The notes under the pieces were generated by a model. It did not search any database. It was not told where the DNA came from and worked only from the letters and a program-made list of their open reading frames with translations. Shown piece by piece: positions 1 through 10,494 of a stretch of 64,000 nucleotides of DNA (its first letter is position 1; each line of letters opens with the position of its first letter). This DNA comes from Daucus carota subsp. sativus (lineage: Eukaryota; Streptophyta; Magnoliopsida; Apiales; Apiaceae): the NCBI RefSeq assembly GCF_001625215.2, contig NC_030387.2, forward strand, positions 40,943,606 through 41,007,605, in the 5' to 3' direction. Made by a program: the position numbers and the translations under genes.

Positions 1-3000
1 GAATAGGCTTGAATTCATTCACAATTGATGGCTCACCCTTTTCTGTCTTGGAAGGGATGACAATCTCAGGTGTAATCACCCTGAGAATTGTGGTTGTGGT
101 TGGAAAAGAGATTTGAGCTGTGGTGGCTGTAGAAGATGTGGAAGATTTCTTGCCCAGTTGAGCCACTCTCTTTGCAATGGAGTCCAATTCTTTCATCCTT
201 GCAATCTTCTGCTTTTCCCTTTCAGTGTGGAAAGGGGGAGGAATTTGACTGATCAATTCTGCAGGAGTTGGTAATTCTTTCTCCCCCTTTTTGTTAGCAG
301 CAAGTGTAGGGGATGAACTGGGAAGTGAAACACCAGAGGCAAGAAGAAGATGTTGAAGCAGTCCAGTCTGAATTCTTTGATGCTGCAACATCTCATCCAT
401 TCTAGAGTTTAAGATATAGACATTTCCTTCCAGAGCTTCCACTTGCTTTTCCAATTGGAGTTGTTTTTGTGCAGATTCAGAAAGAGCTGATTTAACCTGA
501 GCTGGAAGCTTTTCATCAATTTGTTTGGTCAAGTCAGTCTTAACAGAGGCAATGAGAAAATTGAGATGCTCTATCTCATGCTGAAAATGGAGAGATTGAA
601 ACTTGTGAAGCTTGAGATTGTCCAGAGCTTGACTGGCAAGGGTGGCAGAAATGGCTGGAGGGGAGGATGAGCTTCCAGGTTGTGATTGAAGAATGGTGGA
701 GGCTTGCCTTTCCAGCTCCATGCTAACAACAGCTGCATTGGCAGACTGCATGGAGAGCCATGAAGGTAGAGAAGTTGTAGGTTGTTCAACAAGGGATTCC
801 TCAAGAGCATCATTGAGGTCTTCATCACTATCATCATAATGAAAATCATCTCCAGCATTGGCAGGCAGAGCTGTGAATGCCTCCTTTGCTCTAAGCATGG
901 AAGATGTAGTGTGAATCAGATTGAGGTGCCTCTCAGCTGCTTGATTGTCCAATCTGGCAAAATCTTGAATGGAAGACATCCCATGAGTAAAAGTCTCAGG
1001 GTCTAGTGAAACACCATCCAATATAGATCTGTATTCAGCTTGAAATTCTTGTTCACTAAACCCTTCATTGACACCTGCATTTCTCTCAATTTCTCTCTTT
1101 TCTTGCATCAAGGGCTCCCCTTGGCTCACCACACAACTCACCTCTCCCTCACTTACCCTTACTAAAGGGTCACTCTTATCCTCTCCTTTTTCCTGGCTAG
1201 AAGAAAATGCCAGACTCTCCACACCCTCTCCTTTTGCCAGCTCACTAGGCTGCCTCTCCACTCCATAGCTCACTCCACTCAGTCCTAAAAGTGTTTGTGC
1301 TACCATGTGATCAACTGCTGTAGAAAGAGGTAAAGTAATTGAAGTAGCAGTAGCTGTCAACTGATGAGAGACATCAGTTGAAACATTAGTAGAGAAGGCA
1401 TTCAACTGATGAGAGCTGTTAAGCAGATCAGTTGAAGGACAAACACTTGTCAACTGATGAGGGAGATCAGTTGAAGAAAATGAAGAAATTGGTTTAGAGG
1501 CTATGATAGTTGAGTCTGTGGTGATTGATTTTAAAGGAAAATCCACAGAACACACTGTCACAGAAGAAGGAAATGGAAGAGAAAGATCCAACAAATCATC
1601 AAAATGATGATGATCAATCTCAGATGGGGGCTTCTCCATGAAATCCAAAGATGGAGAATTTACAAGTGTGGTGTGAATTAATTCCACATCCACAGAAGAG
1701 GTTGGGGATTGTGTTTGAGTAGTAGAGATGGTAAGATCATAAATATGGGTGATTGGTTGAGATGAAGAAGGGGGCTGTGACTCCACATTTATTGGAGTCA
1801 CATCAATCTGACTTTGAGAAGTTAGAGGCATAAAATCCAGAATGGATGCCTGTGTGTGTGCAGAGTGCTTCAGTTTTTCACTTCTTACCTTCTTTCTCCC
1901 ATAAGCTTTTATTGGTGAAGAAGTGGTGTCCCTCCCCCTTTTTAACTGTGTCCCTGGTTGAGGACTGTTTTCAATAGCAACATCCTTTTGGGAGGATGCT
2001 GCTAGGGATGAGTTTAATTCCATATTAACTTCTACAGTCTTTTGGGAGACTGCAGAGTGGCCAGGCTGGTCAGCACACACCTTTCCATCCTTATTCTTAG
2101 GGCTTCTTTTATGTTCACCCTTTCCCTCCCCCTCACATCCTCCAATCACACTCCCCTTAGGTTTGTGTTTCTTGTTTTTTACAACAGATGTCTTTTGGGA
2201 GGCATCTGAGGTTGGTTTAGAAGACTTGTTTTTAGAAGGTTTTGCCACTTGTGTGGACTGTTGATGGGCCTCTTCAACAGCCCTGATGGCAGAAAGCAAA
2301 GAAGGTGAGGGTTGAGAAAGAGTAGTAGGAAAGCCATGTACCTCTTTGTGCTTTCCAGCCTCCATTGTTGGCAGGAACACCACCTCCAAGGAGGGATATA
2401 GATTCATCCTAAAGAGGTCTTTAAAGACTCTCTTTTCCTGCACAAAACTGGGAAGCTTGGCTTCCTTGTTAGTAATAACTAGCTTTTTGTTGAGATGGTT
2501 AGCTAGCATCATGAGAAATCTGACATAATAAATATTCCTAGGTCTATCAATTTTATCACCTAGTTTCTCCCCAATTTCTTGGATCATCAAACCACCAAAG
2601 TTGAAATATTCATTAGTCAGGTACATGTAAAGCATTTGTAAAATCTGGGAAGTGAGAGCATTGAAATTACTAATCTTACCAGAAAATGCCTTAATAAAAG
2701 CATCACATAAATAACTCCATTCTTTCCTAAGACCCCTCCTTTCTATTTTACCTAAGGCATCAGTTGGCAAAACATAATTCATGGCATAAAGTAAATTAAC
2801 CAACTGATTATCACTAGGCAAAGATAAAACAGTATCTTCAGGAATCTTAAAGCATGCTTTCATAACATCAGCATTGACAGAGTGAGTTTTATTATTGACA
2901 GAGAAAGTTAGAGTTTCATGCTCACTATTGAACTCTGCAGAGGTCCACATCTCTTCTACTATTTCATGGTAGATGATAGGAGCTTCAAGCATAGCATAAG

Positions 3001-3139
3001 AGAGCTGGCTTGACTTGATGAACTCCATCATCCTGTGATACTCCTTCTCCTCCACAGCCTTGGTATCCACAAATGACGCGAAGTTGTTCTTCTCATAAAT
3101 AAACCCACTTGGAGCAGTATACTTCTTCATTGGTGCCAT
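1..3139 (-). CDS. Retrotransposon post-pol ORF2, partial (C-terminus outside window)
   Basis: The ATG at 3139-3137 matches the start of the complete ORF2 in the right copy (16761), and position 1 corresponds to 19890 there. I noticed no in-frame stop, and the two copies differ in length by a net 9 nt, which keeps the frame. The protein starts with Met-Ala-Pro-Met and a globular N-terminal region, followed by a Ser/Thr/Pro-rich low-complexity middle and a predicted coiled coil. SIRE-lineage elements often carry an extra ORF here that is sometimes called env-like. I see no signal peptide or clear transmembrane segment in the visible part, so I do not assign an envelope function. Role unknown. 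Confidence 0.8.
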   Translation of the reverse strand, partial: MAPMKKYTAPSGFIYEKNNFASFVDTKAVEEKEYHRMMEFIKSSQLSYAMLEAPIIYHEIVEEMWTSAEFNSEHETLTFSVNNKTHSVNADVMKACFKIPEDTVLSLPSDNQLVNLLYAMNYVLPTDALGKIERRGLRKEWSYLCDAFIKAFSGKISNFNALTSQILQMLYMYLTNEYFNFGGLMIQEIGEKLGDKIDRPRNIYYVRFLMMLANHLNKKLVITNKEAKLPSFVQEKRVFKDLFRMNLYPSLEVVFLPTMEAGKHKEVHGFPTTLSQPSPSLLSAIRAVEEAHQQSTQVAKPSKNKSSKPTSDASQKTSVVKNKKHKPKGSVIGGCEGEGKGEHKRSPKNKDGKVCADQPGHSAVSQKTVEVNMELNSSLAASSQKDVAIENSPQPGTQLKRGRDTTSSPIKAYGRKKVRSEKLKHSAHTQASILDFMPLTSQSQIDVTPINVESQPPSSSQPITHIYDLTISTTQTQSPTSSVDVELIHTTLVNSPSLDFMEKPPSEIDHHHFDDLLDLSLPFPSSVTVCSVDFPLKSITTDSTIIASKPISSFSSTDLPHQLTSVCPSTDLLNSSHQLNAFSTNVSTDVSHQLTATATSITLPLSTAVDHMVAQTLLGLSGVSYGVERQPSELAKGEGVESLAFSSSQEKGEDKSDPLVRVSEGEVSCVVSQGEPLMQEKREIERNAGVNEGFSEQEFQAEYRSILDGVSLDPETFTHGMSSIQDFARLDNQAAERHLNLIHTTSSMLRAKEAFTALPANAGDDFHYDDSDEDLNDALEESLVEQPTTSLPSWLSMQSANAAVVSMELERQASTILQSQPGSSSSPPAISATLASQALDNLKLHKFQSLHFQHEIEHLNFLIASVKTDLTKQIDEKLPAQVKSALSESAQKQLQLEKQVEALEGNVYILNSRMDEMLQHQRIQTGLLQHLLLASGVSLPSSSPTLAANKKGEKELPTPAELISQIPPPFHTEREKQKIARMKELDSIAKRVAQLGKKSSTSSTATTAQISFPTTTTILRVITPEIVIPSKTEKGEPSIVNEFKPI

Positions 3140-3668
3140 TGTAGTTACAGAGAAAGCTTGAGGAAAAATTAGAGTTTGCTTTTGCACAGAGAGAGAAGAG
3201 AACTTGAAGAATTCGAAAGAGTGAGATGAAAGGAAGTGAAAATAAATTAAAACACTTAAATACTTTCTCAGAAAATTGCTGTGATTGGCTGAGAAATTAC
3301 CGTTGAGAAGAAATTACTCTTATTTATCTCTACAAAAATTACACACACGATCGTGTGTATAAAGTAGGTGAGAGACAAAAGAAATTTCAACGGCTCAGAT
3401 CTGATAATACTTTCAACGGATGAAATAAGCGCCTCTTTAAACTTCCTATTCAACTGATGAAGATCAGTTGAAGGCATCTTCAACTGGTGTCATCAGTTGA
3501 ATGAAAAACAACGCAAGAGGATATTGTTTCAAGCATCAGTTGAAACAATTTCACTAGTTCATCAGTTGAAATATTATAGACTTTATCCAGAATTATAATT
3601 AATTCAATTTTGATAAATCAAAATTAATCAAATTCTGGCTGCCAAATTACAGAAAAATTCACTCTAAA
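3140..3668 (-). promoter_or_regulatory. Spacer between pol and ORF2 with motif cluster and promoter-like signals (left copy)
   Basis: This is the mirror of 16232-16760. It contains several CAACTGAT/ATCAGTTG motifs in both orientations, a 16-bp palindrome around the sequence CGATCG, a CCAAT box and a TATTTAAG box ahead of the ORF2 ATG, and a pyrimidine-rich leader. Whether it drives transcription of ORF2 is inference. Confidence 0.45.
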
Positions 3669-6600
3669 TTAGGAGAAATTTAACATACCTAATTTACTTA
3701 CCAACCTTGTGAATGTGGATTCATCAAGAGGCTTTGTGAAAATATCTGCAATCTGTTCTTCACTTGGAACAAAATGCATTTCAACAGTACCAGCCATCAC
3801 ATGTTCTCTTATGAAGTGGTATTTGATGTCAATGTGCTTGGTTCTTGAGTGTTGTACTGGATTTTCAGTTATAGCAATAGCACTGGTGTTGTCACAAAAT
3901 ATTGGGATTTTTGAGAGATTTAATCCATAATCAAGTAATTGATTTCTCATCCACAATAATTGTGCACAACAGCTTCCAGCTGCAATGTACTCAGCCTCAG
4001 CTGTAGAGGTTGATACAGAATTCTGCTTTTTGCTAAACCAAGAAATCAATCTGTCACCAAGAAATTGACATGTGCCAGTTGTACTTTTTCTATCAATTTT
4101 GCATCCTGCAAAATCAGCATCTGAATATCCAATTAGATCAAATCCAGAGTCTTTAGGGTACCAAATACCAAGATTTGGTGTTCCCTTAAGATATCTGAAT
4201 ATTCTTTTTATAGCAATAAGATGTGATTCTTTAGGATCAGATTGAAATCTAGCACAGAGACATGTAGAAAACATAATATCTGGTCTACTAGCTGTCAAAT
4301 ATAAAAGAGAACCAACCATGCCTCTATAATTAGAAATGTCCACAGATTTCTCATTAGGACTTAATTCTAATTTAGTGGCTGTTGGCATGGGAGTCTTAGC
4401 TTCTTTGCAATCCAATAAATCAAACTTTTTAAGTAGATCATAAATGTACTTAGTTTGATTTATGAATATACCTTCCTTTACTTGTTTAACTTGTAAACCA
4501 AGAAAGTAGGTGAGCTCTCCCATCATGCTCATTTCATACTGACTTTTCATTAGATTAGCAAACTTTTTGCAAAGTTTCTCATCTGTAGAACCAAAAATTA
4601 TATCATCTACATAAATTTGAACCAAAATAAAGGCACCATTTACATTTCTGTAAAATAGTGTTTTATCCACAGTTCCTCTAGAAAAATGATTATCTAACAA
4701 GAATTGAGACAGAGTGTCATACCATGCCCTTGGTGCTTGCTTTAGTCCATAGAGTGCTTTTAATAAAAAGTAAACATACTCTGGAAATTCTGGATCTTCA
4801 AAACCAGGAGGCTGACTGACATATACCTCCTCTTCCAGTTCACCATTTAGAAAAGCACTCTTGACATCCATTTGATAAACTTTAAAGTTTGCATGAGCAG
4901 CATAGGCCAGGAAGATTCTTATTGCTTCCAGTCTTGCAACTGGTGCAAAGGTCTCATCAAAATCAATTCCTTCAGATTGAGAGTACCCTTTAGCAACAAG
5001 CCTTGCCTTGTTTCTGGTGACAACTCCATTCTCATCCACCTTGTTTCTGAATACCCACCTTGTTCCTACAATAGTTCTGTTTTTAGGTTTGGGTACCAGC
5101 TTCCATACATTGTTTCTCTCAAATTGATTTAATTCTTCTTGCATAGCAAGAACCCAATCAGCATCTTTGAGAGCATCTTCTATGACTTTAGGTTCATCCT
5201 GTGAAAGGAATGCACTATACAAACACTCATCTTGAGTTGCTCTTCTTGTTTGTACAGATGCATTTGCATCTCCAATAATTAGCTCAAAAGGATGATCCCT
5301 TGTCCACTTTCTTTGTGGTGGAAGTGATTGTCTTGATGATGTGGCTTCATTATTGAAGTTCAGGTTTCCATGTTGAAAAGCTCCCCCTAAATTTGACATC
5401 TCATTGTTTCTAGACTGATTGAAACTTTGAGACATTCTTTCAACTGATGATCCTTGAGATGTTTCAACTGATCCTTCCAATGTAGTTTCAACTGATGCTT
5501 CAGTTGAGTTTCCAATAGCAGTTGTTCCTTGCACCAGAGAGTCATCAGTTGGAATATTAATTCCAGGATTGATTCCAACATTTTGAATAATGTCATCATC
5601 ATCATCACTGTCATACAGATCACCTTCACCTTCATTCTCAAATCTGAGATTATCATGAAATCCTTCATCTGAGAATCCTTGAATCTTCTTATCATCAAAA
5701 ACCACATGGATTGATTCCATAACAATGTTGGTTCTCAGATTATACACTCTAAATGATTTTCCATCAGAGTATCCAACAAAAATAGCTTCATCTGCCTTGG
5801 CCTCAAATTTTCCAAGATTTTCACCTTGATTCTTTAGAACATAACACTTGCATCCAAATACATGAAGAAAGCTAATTGTTGGCTTCTTTCCTTTGAAGAG
5901 TTGAAAGGGAGTTAGATTATGAGGTTTGGTAATTAGTGAAATGTTTTGAGTGAAGCAAGCAGTGTTCACAGCTTCAGCCCAAAAATAGGTTGGAAGTTGA
6001 GCTTCATTAATCATGGTTCTTGCAGCCTCAATAAGAGTTCTATTCTTCCTTTCAACAACACCATTTTGTTGTGGAGTTCTTGGTGCAGAGAACTCATGAA
6101 TAATTCCCTCTTCTTCACAAAATTCTTTCATCACAGAATTCTTGAATTCTGTTCCATTGTCACTTCTTATCCTTCCAACTTTGACATCTGGATTGTTGTT
6201 TAATGCCTTGATATGATTGATGATGATTTTCCCAGCTTCATCCTTAGAATGTAGGAAGAAAGTCCAAGTAAATTTTGAAAAATCATCAACAATCACTAAG
6301 CAGTATTTCTTCTTTGAAATGGACATTATGTTGACTGGTCCAAATAAATCCATATGCAAGAGCTGAAGGGGCTTCACAATTGATGAAATAGTCTTGCTTT
6401 TGAAAGAGCTTCTCTTTTGCTTTCCTAGCTGACAAGCTCCACAAAGTCCATTTTTTGAGAATTCCAGCTTTGGAAGACCTTTTACCAAGTCCTTCTTTAC
6501 TAACTCATTCAAGGTTTTGAAATTTAGATGAGACAATCTCTTATGCCATAGCCAACTGTCATCTGAGCTTGCTTTGCTGAGAAGGCAAGTGATAGATTCA

Positions 6601-7133
6601 GACTTTACAGAATTGAAGTCAGCTACATACACATTTCCTTTTCTTTGTCCAATCAGAACCACATTGTTGTCATCTCCTTTGGTGACAACACAGGCTGCAG
6701 GAGTGAAATTGACTTTGTAACCTTTGTCACAGAGCTGACTGATGCTAAGCAAGTTGTGCTTAAGACCAGACACCAATGCAACTTCATCAATGATGACATT
6801 CTCTTTTGCAATCAAGCCATATCCCATAGTATATCCTTTGCTGTCATCTCCAAAGGTAATGCTAGGGCCAACTTTCTCCACAAACTTTGTGAGCAGGGAG
6901 GAATCACCAGTCATGTGCCTGGAGCATCCACTATCCAAATACCACAAATTCTTCTTGTGGTTTCCCTGCACACATTTCACAAACAGATCAAGTTGATTTT
7001 GGTACCCAAATTGCTTTGGGTCCAGATTTGTTAGTCTTAGCAGCCTTTTCCACTTTCTCAACCTTTTCCTTGGATTGAATTGGTTCAATCTTTGGTTTTG
7101 GTTGAGAAATTGGAATATCAACTCTGTTTTCAA
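3669..7133 (-). CDS. pol: Copia pol polyprotein, open frame (left copy)
   Basis: The frame of 1154 codons is open throughout. In order it shows: a protease with the motif [11 protein letters not shown]; a GAG-pre-integrase HHCC zinc region (WHKRLSHLN, then CGACQLGKQ); an integrase core with DDE residues in the contexts [15 protein letters not shown] and [10 protein letters not shown]; a reverse transcriptase with YVDD ([10 protein letters not shown]); and RNase H ([14 protein letters not shown]). This order is diagnostic of Ty1-copia. The frame overlaps the end of gag by about 146 nt in a different reading frame (+1 relative to gag). Expression therefore probably needs frameshifting near the gag stop, and the listed start Met is only the first one in the open frame. 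No lesion is visible. Confidence 0.93.
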   Translation of the reverse strand: MKTELIFQFLNQNQRLNQFNPRKRLRKWKRLLRLTNLDPKQFGYQNQLDLFVKCVQGNHKKNLWYLDSGCSRHMTGDSSLLTKFVEKVGPSITFGDDSKGYTMGYGLIAKENVIIDEVALVSGLKHNLLSISQLCDKGYKVNFTPAACVVTKGDDNNVVLIGQRKGNVYVADFNSVKSESITCLLSKASSDDSWLWHKRLSHLNFKTLNELVKKDLVKGLPKLEFSKNGLCGACQLGKQKRSSFKSKTISSIVKPLQLLHMDLFGPVNIMSISKKKYCLVIVDDFSKFTWTFFLHSKDEAGKIIINHIKALNNNPDVKVGRIRSDNGTEFKNSVMKEFCEEEGIIHEFSAPRTPQQNGVVERKNRTLIEAARTMINEAQLPTYFWAEAVNTACFTQNISLITKPHNLTPFQLFKGKKPTISFLHVFGCKCYVLKNQGENLGKFEAKADEAIFVGYSDGKSFRVYNLRTNIVMESIHVVFDDKKIQGFSDEGFHDNLRFENEGEGDLYDSDDDDDIIQNVGINPGINIPTDDSLVQGTTAIGNSTEASVETTLEGSVETSQGSSVERMSQSFNQSRNNEMSNLGGAFQHGNLNFNNEATSSRQSLPPQRKWTRDHPFELIIGDANASVQTRRATQDECLYSAFLSQDEPKVIEDALKDADWVLAMQEELNQFERNNVWKLVPKPKNRTIVGTRWVFRNKVDENGVVTRNKARLVAKGYSQSEGIDFDETFAPVARLEAIRIFLAYAAHANFKVYQMDVKSAFLNGELEEEVYVSQPPGFEDPEFPEYVYFLLKALYGLKQAPRAWYDTLSQFLLDNHFSRGTVDKTLFYRNVNGAFILVQIYVDDIIFGSTDEKLCKKFANLMKSQYEMSMMGELTYFLGLQVKQVKEGIFINQTKYIYDLLKKFDLLDCKEAKTPMPTATKLELSPNEKSVDISNYRGMVGSLLYLTASRPDIMFSTCLCARFQSDPKESHLIAIKRIFRYLKGTPNLGIWYPKDSGFDLIGYSDADFAGCKIDRKSTTGTCQFLGDRLISWFSKKQNSVSTSTAEAEYIAAGSCCAQLLWMRNQLLDYGLNLSKIPIFCDNTSAIAITENPVQHSRTKHIDIKYHFIREHVMAGTVEMHFVPSEEQIADIFTKPLDESTFTRLVSKLGMLNFS

Positions 7134-9405
7134 ACACAGGCCTTTGAGACATGCATAAATTGTTCATTCCATGCAAATTTGAATGAAATTGAGGCATGTT
7201 AAAGGCATTGAAATAAGGATTGAACATATATGGCATGTTAGGCTGAGAATAAGGATTGTGAGGCAATAAACCAGGCATCATATTCATAGCAGATAAATTC
7301 ATGTGAGGAACAGATGTCATAGAAATAGGTAAGGATAAATTAGGAGCAACCACAGTTTTACAATTAGCAGATAAATGATTTACACTACCACACTTGCTGC
7401 AGGTTTTCCTAAGAGCACTAGCATTGGGAGTGTAATTGGTGTGCTTGTTAACTCCTATTTTGCCATTTCTATTTCCTTTCTTCTTTTTAGTATCCTCAGA
7501 TTTATGCTCATTAGTATCCAAATTCTTCTTGTTCTTGTTACTGGAAAGAAGAGTGTTATTAACACTATCACTGGTCTCAGAAGAACTATTCTCACCTTTA
7601 ACAAAATTCTTTTTAACAGGACCATATTTCTTGTTAAGCTTTTTGAGAACATTCTTGTCAACTGATGAGTTTTTGTTCAACTGATGACTCTCATCAGTTG
7701 AGACTTTGCTCTTCAACTGATGATCATCATCAGTATTCTCATCACCTGAACTGTCCTCAGATATCTTAAGCACTTTCTTATTCCTCTTCCACTCATTCTC
7801 TACAAAGGTCTCTCTACCTTGCATGTTGATGATATTGGTGGAAACATCCCTACCAGATTTCCATTTGGCAATAATCTCTTGTTCCTTATCAAGCTGCTTT
7901 CTTATGATCTCTTCTCTTTTCAGAACAACCAAGAGATCATCCTTGGCTGTCTGACACTCAATTTTCAGCTTCTCAAACTCAATAAATTGAGCTTCTAAGA
8001 CACTGTTTCTATCACTAAGAAAGGTGTTAGCTTCCTTAATCCTACTATTTTCCTTAGTGAGAGATTTTAAAGAAACATGCAAGTGATACAATTCTGTAGA
8101 CATTTCATTAATAGTAGCATTGCATTCATCTTTAGTTAACTCAACTAGGTTTGTAGTGAATACCTGACTACTGCTTCCAGTGTTTTCTTCTTGATCTGTG
8201 GAGTTGGCCATTAGAGCTAGATTGACAAACTCCTCCTCTTCATCAGAATCATCTCCAGCTGCCCAATCATCCTTTGTGATGAATGCTCTTTCTTTTTGTT
8301 TGAGAAGTTCATAATATTTCTTTTTGTAGTCAATGTTTTCACTTGACTTCTTCTCAACTTTAGGCTTTCTGCACTCATTTGCAAAGTGACCTGCATTCCC
8401 ATAGTTGAAGCACTTGAATTTTGATCTGTCTACCATGCTTCTATCAGACTTGGGATTGCCTTTAAAAGATTTTGCAGAATTAAAATTCTTTTTGAATTTC
8501 AGTTTGGAGAATCTTCTTGACAGGAAGGCTAGATGTTCATCAATTCCATCACTTTCTTCACCAGAATCAGCTACTTCTTTCTCCTTTCTTCTTCCTTTGC
8601 TTGACTCTGAGCTCTCCTCTTTGACCAACTTCTCAGTTTCTTCAACTTGAGACTTTCCCTTGTCCTTGACAGTATCCTCCAGAGATGCAACTAGAGCCAC
8701 AGATGAATGCCCTTTCTTTTGGCTTTTCTCAATTTCTTCATCTTGTTCCATTTCAAGCTCATAAGTCTTTAAGGTTCCATACAGTCTCTCTAGAGTATAG
8801 TCTTTAAACTCTTGTGTATTTCTGAGAGAGACTGTCATGGGCTTCCATTCTTTGGGAAGAGCTCTTAAGAATTTCAAGTTTGAATCCTTAACTTGATATA
8901 CTCTTCCAAAGAGCTTTAGACCATTTAACAGTTTTTGAAATCTGTTAAATGTATCACTCAAACTTTCACCAGCCTTGAAATGGAATGACTCATATTGTTG
9001 AATAAGAAGCTGCATTTTGTTCTCTCTTACTTGCTCATTCCCTTCACAGATGGTCCTGATGGTGTCCCAGACTTCTTTGGCACTTGTGCAGCTAATAACA
9101 CTATCAATCATTTCTTGATCCAAACCATTGAACAGAAGGTTCATGGTTTTCTTGTCCTTGTGCACTTCTTCAGTATCTTCTTGAGAATATTCATGGATAG
9201 GTTTTGGAATCATCTTACCTACCATGTCTTCACCATCAGCTCCAATACTTGTGCAGACCTTCATGGGAACATGAGGTCCTTTTTCAATGCAGTTCACATA
9301 GCTTTCATCAATGGACAACAGATGCAGATGCATTCTCACTTTCCAGTGAAAATAGTTGTCTTTGTCAAGAACATGTATCTTCACTCCAGCATCCTTCTTT
9401 CCCAT
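6988..9405 (-). CDS. gag: Copia Gag with two zinc knuckles, one damaged (left copy)
   Basis: This 805-aa protein starts with [10 protein letters not shown]. Its N-terminal region is the UBN2/Retrotran_gag type typical of copia Gag. It has charged, Lys/Glu-rich stretches, a CCHC knuckle near residue 332 and a second knuckle ([14 protein letters not shown]) near residue 668. In this copy the second Cys of the first knuckle is Tyr ([14 protein letters not shown]), whereas the right copy keeps Cys. CCHC knuckles bind element RNA during particle assembly, so this change may weaken packaging. The frame ends at 6988 after ...WVPKST, just ahead of the protease in the pol frame. Confidence 0.92.
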   Translation of the reverse strand: MGKKDAGVKIHVLDKDNYFHWKVRMHLHLLSIDESYVNCIEKGPHVPMKVCTSIGADGEDMVGKMIPKPIHEYSQEDTEEVHKDKKTMNLLFNGLDQEMIDSVISCTSAKEVWDTIRTICEGNEQVRENKMQLLIQQYESFHFKAGESLSDTFNRFQKLLNGLKLFGRVYQVKDSNLKFLRALPKEWKPMTVSLRNTQEFKDYTLERLYGTLKTYELEMEQDEEIEKSQKKGHSSVALVASLEDTVKDKGKSQVEETEKLVKEESSESSKGRRKEKEVADSGEESDGIDEHLAFLSRRFSKLKFKKNFNSAKSFKGNPKSDRSMVDRSKFKCFNYGNAGHFANECRKPKVEKKSSENIDYKKKYYELLKQKERAFITKDDWAAGDDSDEEEEFVNLALMANSTDQEENTGSSSQVFTTNLVELTKDECNATINEMSTELYHLHVSLKSLTKENSRIKEANTFLSDRNSVLEAQFIEFEKLKIECQTAKDDLLVVLKREEIIRKQLDKEQEIIAKWKSGRDVSTNIINMQGRETFVENEWKRNKKVLKISEDSSGDENTDDDHQLKSKVSTDESHQLNKNSSVDKNVLKKLNKKYGPVKKNFVKGENSSSETSDSVNNTLLSSNKNKKNLDTNEHKSEDTKKKKGNRNGKIGVNKHTNYTPNASALRKTCSKCGSVNHLSANCKTVVAPNLSLPISMTSVPHMNLSAMNMMPGLLPHNPYSQPNMPYMFNPYFNAFNMPQFHSNLHGMNNLCMSQRPVFENRVDIPISQPKPKIEPIQSKEKVEKVEKAAKTNKSGPKAIWVPKST

Positions 9406-9451
9406 CTTTCTCTAGCAGTGTTGATCTTTTTCCCTGTTTGTTGGGAACCTC

Positions 9452-9463
9452 GCTCTGATACCA
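9452..9463 (-). other. Primer binding site, initiator Met-tRNA type
   Basis: On the minus strand, TGGTATCAGAGC lies 2 nt after the LTR end (...TAACA). This is the standard plant copia primer site complementary to the 3' end of tRNA-iMet. The equivalent site of the right copy is absent from the window. Confidence 0.95.
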
Positions 9464-9465
9464 AT

Positions 9466-10450
9466 TGTTATTTTACACCAACTATGAGAAAGATTGTAGA
9501 AGGGGGGGGTTGAATACAATCTTTTACAAATTTAAAAGATTCAAGAACAATACACTAAGAACACAATAAACAGAAAAACACCAAGTATTAAAAATACGGG
9601 TGGATTGAATGATCCACCCGTGAGATTTTATATAGAAGAATCTGTGGATTGTTTTACAATTCGCACAGCTGCTGGTTCATCACTCAAAACAAGTTCTAAC
9701 TCTCAGATTTTTCTCTCAAGTAATTTGAACAAGTTCAACTGATGCTACTAACTTGGTTATATACTCCAAGTTTTACAAAGCTTTTAGCTAGATTACAAAA
9801 TGCACTCTAATCTAAAAACAATGCTGCACAACTTTGTCTTATGCAGGCTTTCTGAGATGTCTTCATCTTTGACCATCATCTTGATTTGATTCAGATTGCA
9901 CTGCATGAGATAAGTATGTTTCTGCTTCTTCTTTATTTTCCTAATTAGGCTTCCATGTCTATTTTAGTGTAATTCGATCCATGTGATTTGTCAGACTTAA
10001 GCTCTAGTCACTTTCAACTGCTCTTTGCTTCATCAGTTGAAGGTTCTGGTTGCTTTCAACTGCTATTGACTTTATCAGTTGAATGCCTGGCTCATCAGTT
10101 GAATGAATTACAAACTCCATCAGTTGAATGCTGTTCCAGTCTTATCAGTTGAATTCCTCAGCATTATCCGTTGAACACTTTGTCTTCAGTTGAATGCTTG
10201 ATTTTCATCAGTTGAAACATCATCCAGTCTTTATCAGTTGAACAGTTACATCTCATCAGTTGAATATCCTTCACTTAGATAAAATTACATGGCATTGGAT
10301 ATTTACAATTAGCCATCCTATTCTACCCATCCGTTGATAATTCCCAAAGACAAGAAATGTAACAATTACAACTGAAATTTGATAAAGATTCTAAGTAAGA
10401 CATGTTACAGAAATGTTTATGTTATCATCAAAAATTATTGATTCCTAACA
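9466..10450 (-). repeat. 5' LTR of the left element (985 bp)
   Basis: It begins TGTTAGGAATC at 10450 and ends ...AATAACA at 9466, so its short inverted ends are TGTTA/TAACA. It matches the LTR at 21290-22275 with only about a dozen differences by eye. It carries the cluster of CAACTGAT-type motifs and a perfect 10-bp stem at 9596-9605/9612-9621. Its outer edge at 10450 abuts internal sequence of the other element rather than host DNA. Confidence 0.95.
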
Positions 10451-10494
10451 GGTTCCCAACAAACAGGGAAAAATATCAACACTGCTAGAGAAAG

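Larger units (their letters stand above)
1..10450 (-). mobile_element. Ty1-copia SIRE/Maximus-type retrotransposon, left copy, cut by window edge
   Basis: In transcription order on the minus strand this element has a 5' LTR (10450-9466), an iMet-tRNA primer site, gag, pol with protease-integrase-RT-RNase H in the copia order, and a long extra ORF after pol. The LTR size, primer site and post-pol ORF are known features of the SIRE/Maximus lineage; the lineage name is my inference. The 3' part of ORF2 and the 3' LTR lie beyond position 1. It is a near mirror image of the copy at 10451-22275: paired positions sum to 19900 from the gag start down to the ORF2 start, and to 19891 at the window edge, so there are few indels. 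Both gag and pol are open here, making this the better preserved copy. Confidence 0.93.
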
